Assembly (NCBI GenBank): GCA_001603805.1
Contig: LUZY01000009.1
Span: 152,402-216,401 of the forward strand
DNA from: Deferribacterales bacterium Deferri_01
Lineage (GTDB): Bacteria > Chrysiogenota > Deferribacteres > Deferribacterales > Geovibrionaceae
DNA: 64,000 nucleotides
Direction of reading: 5' to 3'
Part shown: positions 43,124 through 51,813 of the stretch, one piece after another
How the letters are laid out: each line of letters opens with the position of its first letter
Numbering within the stretch: position 1 is the stretch's first letter
Program-made: the position numbers and the translations under genes
Notes under the pieces: generated by a model
What the model saw: the letters and a program-made list of their open reading frames with translations, nothing else
What the model was told of the DNA's origin: nothing
The model's database searches: none

Positions 43124-44308
43124 ATGAAGAAGTTCCTTACGTTCCTGCTTGTCATGGTCTCCGCAGTCTTCCTTATGACCGCTTGCAGCCAGAAAGCTGA
43201 AGAAAAAGCGGCGGAAGCTCCCGCGGAAAATACTGAAGCTGCAGCACCTGCTGCTTCCACAGAACCAATCAAAATCGGTGTTGCCGGCGCACATTCCGGT
43301 GATCTTGCTTCTTATGGTCTTCCCACTGTAAATGCTGTTAAGCTTTATGTTGATGAAGTTAACAAAAACGGCGGTATTGACGGAAGAATGGTTGAGCTTT
43401 ACATCGAAGACGATGTTTGCAAACCTGAAGTCGCAACAAACACGGCAAGCAAGCTTGTTTCTGAAAAAGTTGTGGCTGTTGTTGGTCACATATGCTCCGG
43501 CGCCACAAAGGCTGCGCTCGGTATATACAAAGATGCAGGTATTCTTGTTATCTCACCTTCAGCTACAAACCCTGAACTTACTCAGAGCGGCGAATACCCC
43601 AACTTCCTCCGCACTATCGCTCCTGACGATGCTCAGGCGAGACTCGAAGTTGACTTCGCTATCAACACTCTTAACATCAAAAAATTTGCAGTTCTCCATG
43701 ATAAAGGCGACTACGGCAAGGGTCTTGCTGAATTCGCAAAATCTTTTCTTGAGGCTACTGGTAACGGTGTAGAAGTTGTTCTTTATGAAGGCGTTACTCC
43801 AGGTGCTGTTGATTACTCCGCAGTTGTTCAGAAGATCGGACGTTCCGGCGCTGAAGCGGTTATATTCGGCGGATACCACCCCGAAGCTTCCAAAATCGTT
43901 ACTCAGATGCGTAAAAAACAGATCAACATCCCCTTCATCTCCGATGACGGTGTAAAGGACGATACTTTCATAAAAGTTGCCGGCGAATTTGCTGAAGGCG
44001 TTTATGCTACCGGTCCTGTGGACACTTCTTCAAACCCTATCAACATCAAAGCAGTTGAAGACCACAAGGCTGCGTATCAGGCTGACCCCGGCGCATTCTT
44101 CATCAATGGCTATGCTGCAACTATGGCTCTTCTTAATGCTATAGACAAAGCAGACTCAACTGATTATGACGCTGTGAGCAAGGCTCTCAGAACCGAATAT
44201 GTTGAAACTCCCCTCGGAAACATAAGCTTTGACGAAAAAGGCGATGCTATCGGCGTGGGCTTCTCTATGTATCAGGTTCAGAACGGCGCATACGTCGAAC
44301 TTAAATAA
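43124..44308 (+). CDS. livK: Branched-chain amino acid ABC transporter, substrate-binding lipoprotein
   Basis: The 394-residue protein has a lipoprotein signal ending LMTAC with C21, an Ala/Glu-rich linker (about 24-50), then a two-lobed periplasmic binding domain starting PIKIGVAGAHSGDLASYG. The family motif for binding the amino-acid backbone lies around VGHICSGATKAA (near 123). It delivers leucine, isoleucine, valine or a related amino acid to the LivHM permease. The start has GGAGAGG at good spacing. A leaky terminator after it should keep its level above that of the permease. Confidence 0.92.
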   Translation: MKKFLTFLLVMVSAVFLMTACSQKAEEKAAEAPAENTEAAAPAASTEPIKIGVAGAHSGDLASYGLPTVNAVKLYVDEVNKNGGIDGRMVELYIEDDVCKPEVATNTASKLVSEKVVAVVGHICSGATKAALGIYKDAGILVISPSATNPELTQSGEYPNFLRTIAPDDAQARLEVDFAINTLNIKKFAVLHDKGDYGKGLAEFAKSFLEATGNGVEVVLYEGVTPGAVDYSAVVQKIGRSGAEAVIFGGYHPEASKIVTQMRKKQINIPFISDDGVKDDTFIKVAGEFAEGVYATGPVDTSSNPINIKAVEDHKAAYQADPGAFFINGYAATMALLNAIDKADSTDYDAVSKALRTEYVETPLGNISFDEKGDAIGVGFSMYQVQNGAYVELK

Positions 44309-44326
44309 TTTTCCAGATACAACTCA

Positions 44327-44352
44327 GGGGGTGCTTTCTTTCCTGCACCCCC
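44327..44352 (+). terminator. Leaky terminator or attenuator between livK and livH
   Basis: GGGGGTGC (44327-44334) pairs perfectly with GCACCCCC (44345-44352), followed by only TTTCC. The short T-run suggests partial termination or a stability hairpin, a common way to make more binding protein than permease. Confidence 0.6.
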
Positions 44353-44391
44353 TTTCCATTTCAGGGCAAATAACAGGAGCAGTCACAGATA

Positions 44392-45294
44392 ATGGATTAT
44401 TTTCTTCAACTATTTTTAAGCGGCCTCACAAAAGGCAGCATATATGCGCTTATCGCTTTGGGCTACACCATGGTTTACGGCATTATTCAGCTTATAAACT
44501 TTGCCCACGGGGAAATTTATATGATAGGCGCATTTACGGCACTTATTGTCGCCAGTGTTCTGACGATTCTGGGCTTCAGCGGTCTCAGCATCCTTATTCT
44601 GGCGGGAATAGCGGCGGTGATTTACTCATCCGCCTATGGTTACACTATGGAAAAAATCGCTTACAGACCTTTGAGAAACGCCCCCAGGCTTTCACCTCTC
44701 ATAAGTGCGATAGGAATGTCAATATTCCTTCAAAACTACGTACTTCTCGCACAGACATCCGACTTCCTCCCTTTTCCGGCGCTTATTCCGGAGTTTGAGT
44801 TTTTAAAACCTGTATCGCATATAATGAGTTCTGCGGAGCTTGTTATCATCCTTAGCAGTGCGGTGATAATGGTTCTGCTGACCTTTTTCATAAAGTTTAC
44901 CAGAATGGGCAAAGCAATGAGGGCAACAGCACAGGACAAGAAGATGGCTCGTCTTGTGGGTATTGATGTTGATAAAGTTATATCACTCACATTTATAGTG
45001 GGTTCATCACTTGCTGCCCTCGGCGGAATACTTATCGCTTCACACATCGGTCAGATAAACTTTTATATAGGGTTTATAGCAGGGATAAAGGCATTCACTG
45101 CGGCTGTCCTCGGCGGAATAGGCAGTATTCCCGGTGCTGTTCTCGGCGCTCTTATACTCGGATGGACAGAGAGCTTTGCCACAGGATATGTGTCCAGCGA
45201 CTATGAAGATGTTTTCGCTTTTGCCCTTCTTGTTCTGATACTTATCTTCAGACCTGCGGGAATCCTCGGCAAATCTTCGGCTCAGAAGGTGTAA
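44392..45294 (+). CDS. livH: Branched-chain amino acid ABC transporter permease LivH
   Basis: The 300-residue membrane protein has about eight helices and the family segments GLTKGSIYALIALGYTMVYG (10-29) and INFAHGEIYMIGAF (about 34-47). The ABC-contacting loop with MRATAQDKKMARLVGI lies near 183-198. With LivM it forms the membrane channel of the importer. It starts 83 bases after livK, beyond the hairpin. Confidence 0.95.
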   Translation: MDYFLQLFLSGLTKGSIYALIALGYTMVYGIIQLINFAHGEIYMIGAFTALIVASVLTILGFSGLSILILAGIAAVIYSSAYGYTMEKIAYRPLRNAPRLSPLISAIGMSIFLQNYVLLAQTSDFLPFPALIPEFEFLKPVSHIMSSAELVIILSSAVIMVLLTFFIKFTRMGKAMRATAQDKKMARLVGIDVDKVISLTFIVGSSLAALGGILIASHIGQINFYIGFIAGIKAFTAAVLGGIGSIPGAVLGALILGWTESFATGYVSSDYEDVFAFALLVLILIFRPAGILGKSSAQKV

Positions 45295-45295
45295 C

Positions 45296-46525
45296 ATGCT
45301 GAATGAGCTTAAAAAATCACTAATTACAGCCGTATGGTTTATGTTTCTTACATTTCCCATTATGGTTATTAAGGTAAACACTGTTTATAACACCATAGTA
45401 TGGCGCTGGCACAACCTTATATACATAGGCGTTGGGGCTTTTTTCGGTTCTATGATCTGGCGCTGGCTTCATTATAAAAAAACACACATCAGTGAAAGAA
45501 ACATAAGGGAAAGGCTTAAAAACGGTCTTCAGAACGCCATAGTTGACAACAAAAAGGTGCTTTACACACTTATTGCAGTGGCAGTTGCATTCACCTTTGC
45601 GTTCCCTCATATGTCAAACGCATATCAGATCAATATTATGACCACAGCGCTTATGTACGTGGTGCTTGGGCTTGGTCTTAATATTGTTGTGGGGCTGGCG
45701 GGGCTTCTTGATCTTGGTTATGTTGCTTTTTATGCAGTGGGCGCTTACAGCTATGCTCTTCTGAACCATCATTTCGGTTTAGGATTCTGGGCTGTTCTTC
45801 CCATAGGCGGCGCACTTGCCATGATGTTCGGTATAATTCTCGGTTTCCCCGTACTCAGACTCCGTGGTGATTATCTTGCCATTGTAACACTCGGTTTCGG
45901 AGAGATTATCCGCCTCGTGCTTGAAAACTGGAACGCCTTTTCCTTCGGTCCCAGCGGTATTTCGGGCATAGACAGACCTTCTTTCTTCGGGCTTACGCTC
46001 AACCTCTCACAGTCCATGACTGCGCTTTACTATCTTGTTCTCGGTTTTGCAGTAATTACGATATTCTGCGTGAACAGGCTTCAGAACTCCCGAATCGGAA
46101 GGGCGTGGCTTGCTCTGAGGGAAGATGAGATAGCGTGTCAGGCTATGGGTATTGATAAAACAAAGACCAAGCTCACGGCTTTTGCCCTTGGCGCAACATG
46201 GGCCGGATTCATGGGTGTTGTATTCGCAGCGAAGACAACTTTTGTCAATCCTGCGAGTTTCACATTCCTCGAATCTGCAATCATTCTTGCCATAGTTGTT
46301 CTCGGCGGTATGGGGTCAATTCTCGGTGTTATTCTTGCAGCGCTGATACTTATACTTCTGCCGGAATATCTCAGAGCTTTTTCTGAACTGCGTATGCTTA
46401 TTTTCGGCGGTTCGATGGTTCTTATGATGGTTTTCAGACCGCAGGGACTTATCAGCAATGTGCGACGAAAATACTTATTTGATAAGATGAATTTCGGCGG
46501 GGAGAAAACAAATGAAGCAAAATGA
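45296..46525 (+). CDS. livM: Branched-chain amino acid ABC transporter permease LivM
   Basis: The 409-residue membrane protein has the long N-terminal extension with extra helices (about 1-95) seen in the E. coli type. The core follows, with LNIVVGLAGLLDLGYVAFYA (near 129-148) and the coupling segment WLALREDEIACQAMGIDKTK (near 267-286). Its ATG comes one base after the livH stop and its end overlaps livG by 14 bases. Confidence 0.95.
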   Translation: MLNELKKSLITAVWFMFLTFPIMVIKVNTVYNTIVWRWHNLIYIGVGAFFGSMIWRWLHYKKTHISERNIRERLKNGLQNAIVDNKKVLYTLIAVAVAFTFAFPHMSNAYQINIMTTALMYVVLGLGLNIVVGLAGLLDLGYVAFYAVGAYSYALLNHHFGLGFWAVLPIGGALAMMFGIILGFPVLRLRGDYLAIVTLGFGEIIRLVLENWNAFSFGPSGISGIDRPSFFGLTLNLSQSMTALYYLVLGFAVITIFCVNRLQNSRIGRAWLALREDEIACQAMGIDKTKTKLTAFALGATWAGFMGVVFAAKTTFVNPASFTFLESAIILAIVVLGGMGSILGVILAALILILLPEYLRAFSELRMLIFGGSMVLMMVFRPQGLISNVRRKYLFDKMNFGGEKTNEAK

Positions 46526-47315
46526 TCAGACGCTTCCCGTTCTTGAGGTAAAAGGTCTTACAATGGATTTCGGCGGTCTCCGTGCCGTTGACCATGTGGA
46601 TATGGAAATACAGAACGGTGAGATTGTGGCTCTTATCGGTCCCAACGGAGCGGGGAAAACCACATTTTTTAACTGCATTACAGGCATATACACGCCAACT
46701 TCGGGGGATATAATTGTCCATACCAAGTTCGGCGAAAAAAGAATAAACGGCAAGAAGCCCAATCAGGTAACAGAACTTGGACTTGCCAGAACTTTTCAGA
46801 ATATCAGGCTTTTTCCTAACATGACTGTTCTTGAAAATGTAATGATAGGAAGACATTGCCGTACCAAAGCAAAGGTAATCGGCGCACTTCTCCGTGACCC
46901 CGGAACCAGAAAAGAAGAGAAAGACGCAGCAGCAGTGAGCTATGGTATTCTGGAAAAAATCGGTCTGACTCATCTTGCCAATGAAATGGCAAGCAACCTC
47001 CCATACGGCGCACAGCGAAAGCTTGAGATAGCCCGTGCCCTTGCTACGGAACCTGTACTTCTTCTTCTTGATGAACCCGCAGCGGGCATGAACCCTCAGG
47101 AAACAGAAGAGCTTACAGGACTTATCAGGGAAATCAGAGATCAGGATAAAATCGCCATTCTGCTGATTGAGCATGATATGAAACTTGTGATGAACCTTTC
47201 CGACAGGATTTATGTCATGGATCACGGACAGCGGATAGCAGCGGGTACTCCCATGGAGATAAAGAACAATCCCGAAGTTATCAAAGCTTATCTTGGGGAG
47301 GAAGCCGATGCTTGA
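46512..47315 (+). CDS. livG: Branched-chain amino acid ABC transporter ATPase LivG
   Basis: The 267-residue protein has Walker A GPNGAGKTTF (about 43-52), a signature read here as LPYGAQRKLEIARAL in place of canonical LSGGQ, as is common in LivG, and Walker B LLLLDEPAAGMNPQE. The late H-loop is LIEHDM. It pairs with LivF to power import. Confidence 0.95.
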   Translation: MKQNDQTLPVLEVKGLTMDFGGLRAVDHVDMEIQNGEIVALIGPNGAGKTTFFNCITGIYTPTSGDIIVHTKFGEKRINGKKPNQVTELGLARTFQNIRLFPNMTVLENVMIGRHCRTKAKVIGALLRDPGTRKEEKDAAAVSYGILEKIGLTHLANEMASNLPYGAQRKLEIARALATEPVLLLLDEPAAGMNPQETEELTGLIREIRDQDKIAILLIEHDMKLVMNLSDRIYVMDHGQRIAAGTPMEIKNNPEVIKAYLGEEADA

Positions 47316-48015
47316 GATTAACAATATAAGCACATTCTACGGCAATATTCAGGCGCTTCACGATGTTTCCCTCAAGATAAACGAAGGTGAGATAATCACC
47401 CTTATCGGTGCGAACGGAGCTGGTAAAACCACCACTCTTCTTTCCGTAAGCGGTATTGTTCAGCCTAAGTCCGGAGAGATACTGTTCAAGGGTGAACCGA
47501 TCCACAGGATGAAGCCTGACAAAATAGTGCAGATGGGTATCTGTCAGGTTCCTGAGGGGAGACACATTTTCCCTTATCTCACAGTGTCCGAAAATCTTGA
47601 TATGGGCGCGTTTCTCCGCAAGGACAGAGAAGGTATAAAAAAAGACCTTGAGCAGATATATGATCTCTTCCCCAGACTGGCAGAAAGAAGACATCAGCAG
47701 GGCGGAACTCTCAGCGGCGGGGAACAGCAGATGCTTGCCATATCCCGTGCGCTTATGGCCAGACCCCGCCTTCTGCTTCTGGATGAACCTTCACTTGGGC
47801 TTGCACCTCTGATTGTGCAGCAGATTTTCGAGATTATTAAGAAAATCAAGGAAGAGAGCGGAACAACTATTTTCCTTGTTGAGCAGAACGCAAACCTTGC
47901 CCTTAAGGTGGCCGACAGAGGCTACGTTATGGAAACAGGCAGGGTGACTATGGAAGACAAGGCTTCAAGCCTGCTTTCCAATGAGGATGTTAAAAAAGCT
48001 TATCTGGGAATATAA
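47308..48015 (+). CDS. livF: Branched-chain amino acid ABC transporter ATPase LivF
   Basis: The 235-residue protein has Walker A GANGAGKTTTL (about 36-46), signature LSGGEQQMLAISRAL (near 138-152), Walker B LLLLDEPSLGLAP and H-loop LVEQN, typical of LivF. The ATG at 47308 is chosen over the in-frame TTG at 47293 because GGGGAGGAAG lies just before it. It overlaps livG by eight bases and closes the operon. Confidence 0.95.
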   Translation: MLEINNISTFYGNIQALHDVSLKINEGEIITLIGANGAGKTTTLLSVSGIVQPKSGEILFKGEPIHRMKPDKIVQMGICQVPEGRHIFPYLTVSENLDMGAFLRKDREGIKKDLEQIYDLFPRLAERRHQQGGTLSGGEQQMLAISRALMARPRLLLLDEPSLGLAPLIVQQIFEIIKKIKEESGTTIFLVEQNANLALKVADRGYVMETGRVTMEDKASSLLSNEDVKKAYLGI

Positions 48016-48028
48016 GAATAAGGTGATG

Positions 48029-48787
48029 ATGAAGAAAAAGCATTTACTTCTGATTGTTATTCTGTTTGCAATAACGGGGTGTCTTGGCGGGCGCCCCGCA
48101 CTGTACAGCGGTGGCGGACGTATTGAAGCATCTGATATTGAGAGAATGAAATACTCCATTCAGGTCGGTGCCTTCGGCAACGTAAGCAATGCTGCAAACT
48201 ATACTGACAAGCTGAACACCGCAGGGGTGGATGCTTACTTTTTCCTTGATGATTCAGGTCTTTATAAAGTCCGCATAGGAGATTTCCCATCCTATGACAG
48301 AGCAGTTAGATACGCTGTCAACCTGCGGACCAGAAACCAGATAGATGATTATTTTATCATTCGTCCCGAAGATTATGACTATAACTTCCGCCCGGAAGAC
48401 CTTGACCGTAAAGGTATAAGGACAAACCTTGTAAAAACGGCGCATAAGTATATCGGTGTCCCGTACAGATGGGGCGGCGAAAGCGCATCCGGCGGGTTTG
48501 ACTGTTCCGGTCTCACAATGGTTGTCTATAAGCTTAACGGACTGAACCTGCCCAGAAATTCCAGAGCCCAGTTTGATCACGGCAAATTCGTTCTTAAAAG
48601 CGAACTGAAGCCCGGTGATCTGGTCTTTTTTGCCACCGGCAGAGCCAAAAGAGTTTCTCATGTGGGCATATACATAGGCTCAGGCAAATTTATCCACGCT
48701 CCCCGCAGGGGACGCAATGTCACAATAGCGAACCTTAACGACTCTTATTTTGTGCGGACCTACATGGGCGCACGCAAATACATTTAG
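48029..48787 (+). CDS. SPOR and NlpC/P60 domain lipoprotein (cell wall endopeptidase)
   Basis: The 252-residue protein has a lipoprotein signal ending AITGC with C18. A SPOR domain (about 43-115, YSIQVGAFGNVSNAANYTDK) binds denuded septal glycan. The NlpC/P60 cysteine peptidase domain (about 130-250) has the catalytic Cys in FDCSGLT and the His in SHVGIYIG. A third polar residue comes from the following FIHAP segment. It should cut peptide cross-links during division, or make room for the flagellar rod, whose genes come next. Two adjacent ATGs (48026, 48029) are possible; AAGG spacing favours the second. Confidence 0.88.
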   Translation: MKKKHLLLIVILFAITGCLGGRPALYSGGGRIEASDIERMKYSIQVGAFGNVSNAANYTDKLNTAGVDAYFFLDDSGLYKVRIGDFPSYDRAVRYAVNLRTRNQIDDYFIIRPEDYDYNFRPEDLDRKGIRTNLVKTAHKYIGVPYRWGGESASGGFDCSGLTMVVYKLNGLNLPRNSRAQFDHGKFVLKSELKPGDLVFFATGRAKRVSHVGIYIGSGKFIHAPRRGRNVTIANLNDSYFVRTYMGARKYI

Positions 48788-48814
48788 CTTTCTGCAAAAA
48801 CTTCCCCTCATAAC

Positions 48815-48830
48815 TGGCATCATCTTTGTT
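48815..48830 (+). promoter_or_regulatory. Possible sigma-54 promoter of flgB
   Basis: TGGCAT-N5-TTGTT has the GG (48816-48817) ten bases before GT (48828-48829), one mismatch from the GG-N10-GC rule. It lies about 25 bases before the flgB ATG. Sigma-54 control of early rod genes is usual where FlrBC/FlgSR-like regulators exist. Confidence 0.4.
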
Positions 48831-48853
48831 ATTAGTAATGCAAGAGGTGTTGC

Positions 48854-49261
48854 ATGAGAAATATTTTCAGCATGTCGAACATTGACAAACTTTCCTATGG
48901 TATGGACACCGCATCCGTTAAAAACAACGTGATAGCGGAAAACATCGCTAATAACGATACTCCGACATACAAGGCAAGCAAGCTGGAATTTGATGAGGTT
49001 ATGGGTGATTTCCTCGGAACAGGGAAAAAACTTCCTCTCGCACAGACTCATGCAAAGCATTTTTCCACAGGCGGCTTCAGCGGAGTTCCTGCGGATTATG
49101 TCCGGTTTCAGAACAACCCCTCTCTCCGCAATGACGGAAACGATGTAAACCTTGACTACGAAATGAGTGAAATGGCTGCAAACTCAGTTCTTTTTCAGGA
49201 ATTAAGCCAGCTTACAGCCGGGGCGTTCACCAAACTTAAAACGGCTATTCAGGGGAGGTAA
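48854..49261 (+). CDS. flgB: Flagellar proximal rod protein FlgB
   Basis: The 135-residue protein has the rod-family N-terminal motif VIAENIANNDTPTYKASKLEF (about 26-46) and a C-terminal helix (MSEMAANSVLFQELSQLTAG) that packs in the rod core. FlgB is the first rod subunit on the MS ring. It is exported by the flagellar type III system without a cleaved signal. Confidence 0.95.
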   Translation: MRNIFSMSNIDKLSYGMDTASVKNNVIAENIANNDTPTYKASKLEFDEVMGDFLGTGKKLPLAQTHAKHFSTGGFSGVPADYVRFQNNPSLRNDGNDVNLDYEMSEMAANSVLFQELSQLTAGAFTKLKTAIQGR

Positions 49262-49268
49262 GGTATAA

Positions 49269-49673
49269 ATGAGCTTTATGCACGTAATGGATGTCTCTGC
49301 AACCGGGCTTTCTGCGCAGAGAATAAGAATTGGAGCAATATCCTCAAACCTCGCCAACGCTCAGACCACAAGAACAGCAGAAGGCGGACCTTACCAGAGA
49401 AAAGACGTGCTGTTTGAACAGGTTATGAAAGGTGAATATGCCGGAGGCGTCAGGGTTCAGAGAGTCATAGATGATGAAAAGCCTCCAACTCTTAAGTATG
49501 AGCCTGATCATCCAGATGCAAACGAGGAGGGCTATGTCGCCTATCCTAACGTGAACCCCATTGAAGAAATGGTAAATATGCTTGAAGCTTCAAAAAGCTA
49601 CGAGGCGAACGCCACAGTGTTTGAAACAGCGAAACAGCTTGCTTTGAGAGCATTAGAAATAGGCAGAGCCTGA
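49269..49673 (+). CDS. flgC: Flagellar proximal rod protein FlgC
   Basis: The 134-residue protein has the rod motif AISSNLANAQTTRTAEGGPY (about 23-42). The FlgC-typical segment VNPIEEMVNMLEASKSYEAN (about 98-117) lies near the end. It starts seven bases after flgB and works beside it in the rod. Confidence 0.95.
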   Translation: MSFMHVMDVSATGLSAQRIRIGAISSNLANAQTTRTAEGGPYQRKDVLFEQVMKGEYAGGVRVQRVIDDEKPPTLKYEPDHPDANEEGYVAYPNVNPIEEMVNMLEASKSYEANATVFETAKQLALRALEIGRA

Positions 49674-49824
49674 TACCGAAACTTTAGAATCTTTAAAGCT
49701 CCGCAGTGCGGGGAGCTGGCTCCTAAAAGAGCCCGAAAACGGTTAAAAAAGTAGTAAAATGAAATATATAAAGGTTGTAAAATACCCCTGATATACTATA
49801 TATTCAGTTAGGGAGATACTGAAC
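49674..49824 (+). other. flgC-fliE intergenic region with two hairpins
   Basis: This 151-base gap holds AGCTCC/GGAGCT (near 49697-49720) and GGCTC-CTAAAA-GAGCC (near 49718-49733), without a T-run. The rest is AT-rich up to the GGGAGA ribosome-binding site of fliE. The hairpins may dampen read-through or protect the flgBC message. Confidence 0.35.
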
Positions 49825-50133
49825 ATGGCAGAGATCAATAACATTAACTTCCTTTTGCCGAATAAGCTTGACGATACAGCGTCAAAACCTGCGGAAGCCA
49901 AAGAAGAGTCCGGTGCGGATTTTTCTGTTCTTCTTAAGGATGCTTTAAGCAGTGTAAATGATGCACAGCTTGAGGCCAGTGAAGCTGTGCAGAAAGTCTT
50001 AAGCGGTGAGACAAAGGATATTCATTCCACAATGATCGCTCTCCAGAAAGCAGATGTTTCCCTCAAACTCATGCTTGAGGTTAAGAATAAAATTGTTGAA
50101 GCTTACCAAGAGGTTATGAGAACTCAGGTATAG
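49825..50133 (+). CDS. fliE: Flagellar hook-basal body protein FliE
   Basis: The 102-residue protein joins the MS ring to the rod. It has the family pattern: a polar N-terminus, then ADFSVLLKDALSSVNDAQLE (about 31-50), HSTMIALQKADVSLKLMLEV (near 72-91) and a closing NKIVEAYQEVMRTQV. Length is normal. Confidence 0.95.
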   Translation: MAEINNINFLLPNKLDDTASKPAEAKEESGADFSVLLKDALSSVNDAQLEASEAVQKVLSGETKDIHSTMIALQKADVSLKLMLEVKNKIVEAYQEVMRTQV

Positions 50134-50147
50134 TATTACAGGGGCAA

Positions 50148-51812
50148 ATGGCACTTCAAGACGTCGTAACTCAGTTTAAAGATATTTTTGAGAAACTGAC
50201 TCTTGTTCAGAAAATTTCCATCGGTGCAGCTTTAAGCGCTGTACTTGTTACTCTGGCTGTCCTTCTTATTTGGGCAAACAGACCTGTCTATAAAACCCTT
50301 TATGCCAATATGAACGCTGACGATGCCCCTTTGGTTATTGAAAAACTCAAAGAAGGCAATGTTCCGTACAGGCTTAAGGAAGGCGGAGGAGCGGTGGAAG
50401 TTCCGCAGGAGCTGGTTTATGACATGAGGCTGGAACTCGCCCGTGAAGGTCTGCCCAGAGGCGGCGGAGCAGGGTTTGAGCTTTTCGATAAATCATCATA
50501 CGGAATGACGGAATTCCTTCAGGATGTCAATTATCAACGTGCCCTTCAGGGTGAGCTTGCCAGAACCATAAGCAGTCTCAATGAAGTTGAAGAAGCGAGA
50601 GTTCATCTTACCATTCCTAAAAACAGACTTTTCATCTCCGAAGAGGAGGCTGCAAAAGCCGCTGTTGTTATAAAACTCAGAAGAGGGGCAAACCTCAACC
50701 AGGAGCAGGTTAAAGCGATAAGCTCACTGGTTTCGGGCGCTGTTAAAGGGCTGACCACAGACAGCGTGCAGATTGTGGATACCACAGGCAGACTCTTGAG
50801 CGAATTTCTTGATGAAGAGCATTCCCCCGTGATGATGACCCAGACACAACTTGAATACCAGAGGCGTATTGAACGTGAGCTTGAATCGAAACTTTACGGC
50901 ATACTCGGCAGAACCCTCGGCGAAACCGGAGCCGTGGCGAAGGTTACTGCGGAGATAGATTTTTCCAAGAGAGAAACCAGCAGAGAAGAGTTCGGGCGTG
51001 AGCCTGTAATCCGATCATCGGAAAATATAGAAACCATCAGCTCTAACGCTCCCGGAGGTCCGCAGGGCGTCCCCGGAGTCGAGTCCAACCTCGCAGAACC
51101 GCAGGTGCTGGGCGGTAACACAAACTCATCCTATGAACACACAGAAGAACGTTCAAACTTTGAAATAGACAAAACCGTCACCAGAGAAGTTAAAGCGTTT
51201 GGAACAATTAAGAAAATATCCGTTGCGGTTGTTGTGGATAATAAGAATGTTTTCCGCACTGATAATGCAACAGGAAATCAGATAACAGAAAGTGTTCCAA
51301 GAACACAAGATGAGCTTAACTCCATCCGTGCCCTTGTTGCCACAGCGGTCGGATTTGACCAGGCAAGAGGTGATCAGGTGGAGGTGACAAATATCTCATT
51401 CGATACCTCCGAACAGCAGCAGGAACAGCTTCTGCTCAAGAGAGAAAAAACAGTGGAACTCATAACCATAGCATCCAAATATGCCCTTGCAGTTATTATT
51501 CTGCTTCTGTTTTATTTCGCCGTGGTCAGGCGTATTCTCAAAAAACTCGACAAGACCGTCACCTACAACGATGATGGAAGTATAACTGTTACATCTGCGC
51601 TCGATTCTGTGGATGTCACTCTGAAAGACAGCGCCGGCTTCCCCAAAACCCTCGAAGAACTTGAAAGAGAGGTTGAACAGGAGCTTGATGAAAGCATACC
51701 GATGAACACAGACGCCGTTAAGTCTAAGGTAATGCTGAAGAAGATAGAGGAATTCTGTGAAGAGGATCCCGAAGGTGCGGCAAATATTATAAAATCAATG
51801 TTGAAAGGTTGA
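50148..51812 (+). CDS. fliF: Flagellar MS-ring protein FliF
   Basis: The 554-residue inner membrane protein has helices near 24-44 and 443-463. Between them lie ring-building motifs, including VPYRLKEGGGAVEVP (about 67-81) and ELARTISSLNEVEEARVHL (about 136-154). A proline-rich loop (near 300-310) separates the domains. The C-terminal tail (about 520-554) binds FliG. FliF houses the export gate and anchors the rotor. Confidence 0.96.
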   Translation: MALQDVVTQFKDIFEKLTLVQKISIGAALSAVLVTLAVLLIWANRPVYKTLYANMNADDAPLVIEKLKEGNVPYRLKEGGGAVEVPQELVYDMRLELAREGLPRGGGAGFELFDKSSYGMTEFLQDVNYQRALQGELARTISSLNEVEEARVHLTIPKNRLFISEEEAAKAAVVIKLRRGANLNQEQVKAISSLVSGAVKGLTTDSVQIVDTTGRLLSEFLDEEHSPVMMTQTQLEYQRRIERELESKLYGILGRTLGETGAVAKVTAEIDFSKRETSREEFGREPVIRSSENIETISSNAPGGPQGVPGVESNLAEPQVLGGNTNSSYEHTEERSNFEIDKTVTREVKAFGTIKKISVAVVVDNKNVFRTDNATGNQITESVPRTQDELNSIRALVATAVGFDQARGDQVEVTNISFDTSEQQQEQLLLKREKTVELITIASKYALAVIILLLFYFAVVRRILKKLDKTVTYNDDGSITVTSALDSVDVTLKDSAGFPKTLEELEREVEQELDESIPMNTDAVKSKVMLKKIEEFCEEDPEGAANIIKSMLKG

Positions 51813-51813
51813 C

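Noticed and set aside
46452..47333. 293-codon minus-strand frame across livG
   Set aside because: livG has all ABC ATPase motifs and overlaps both neighbours correctly; the opposite frame has no recognisable domain.
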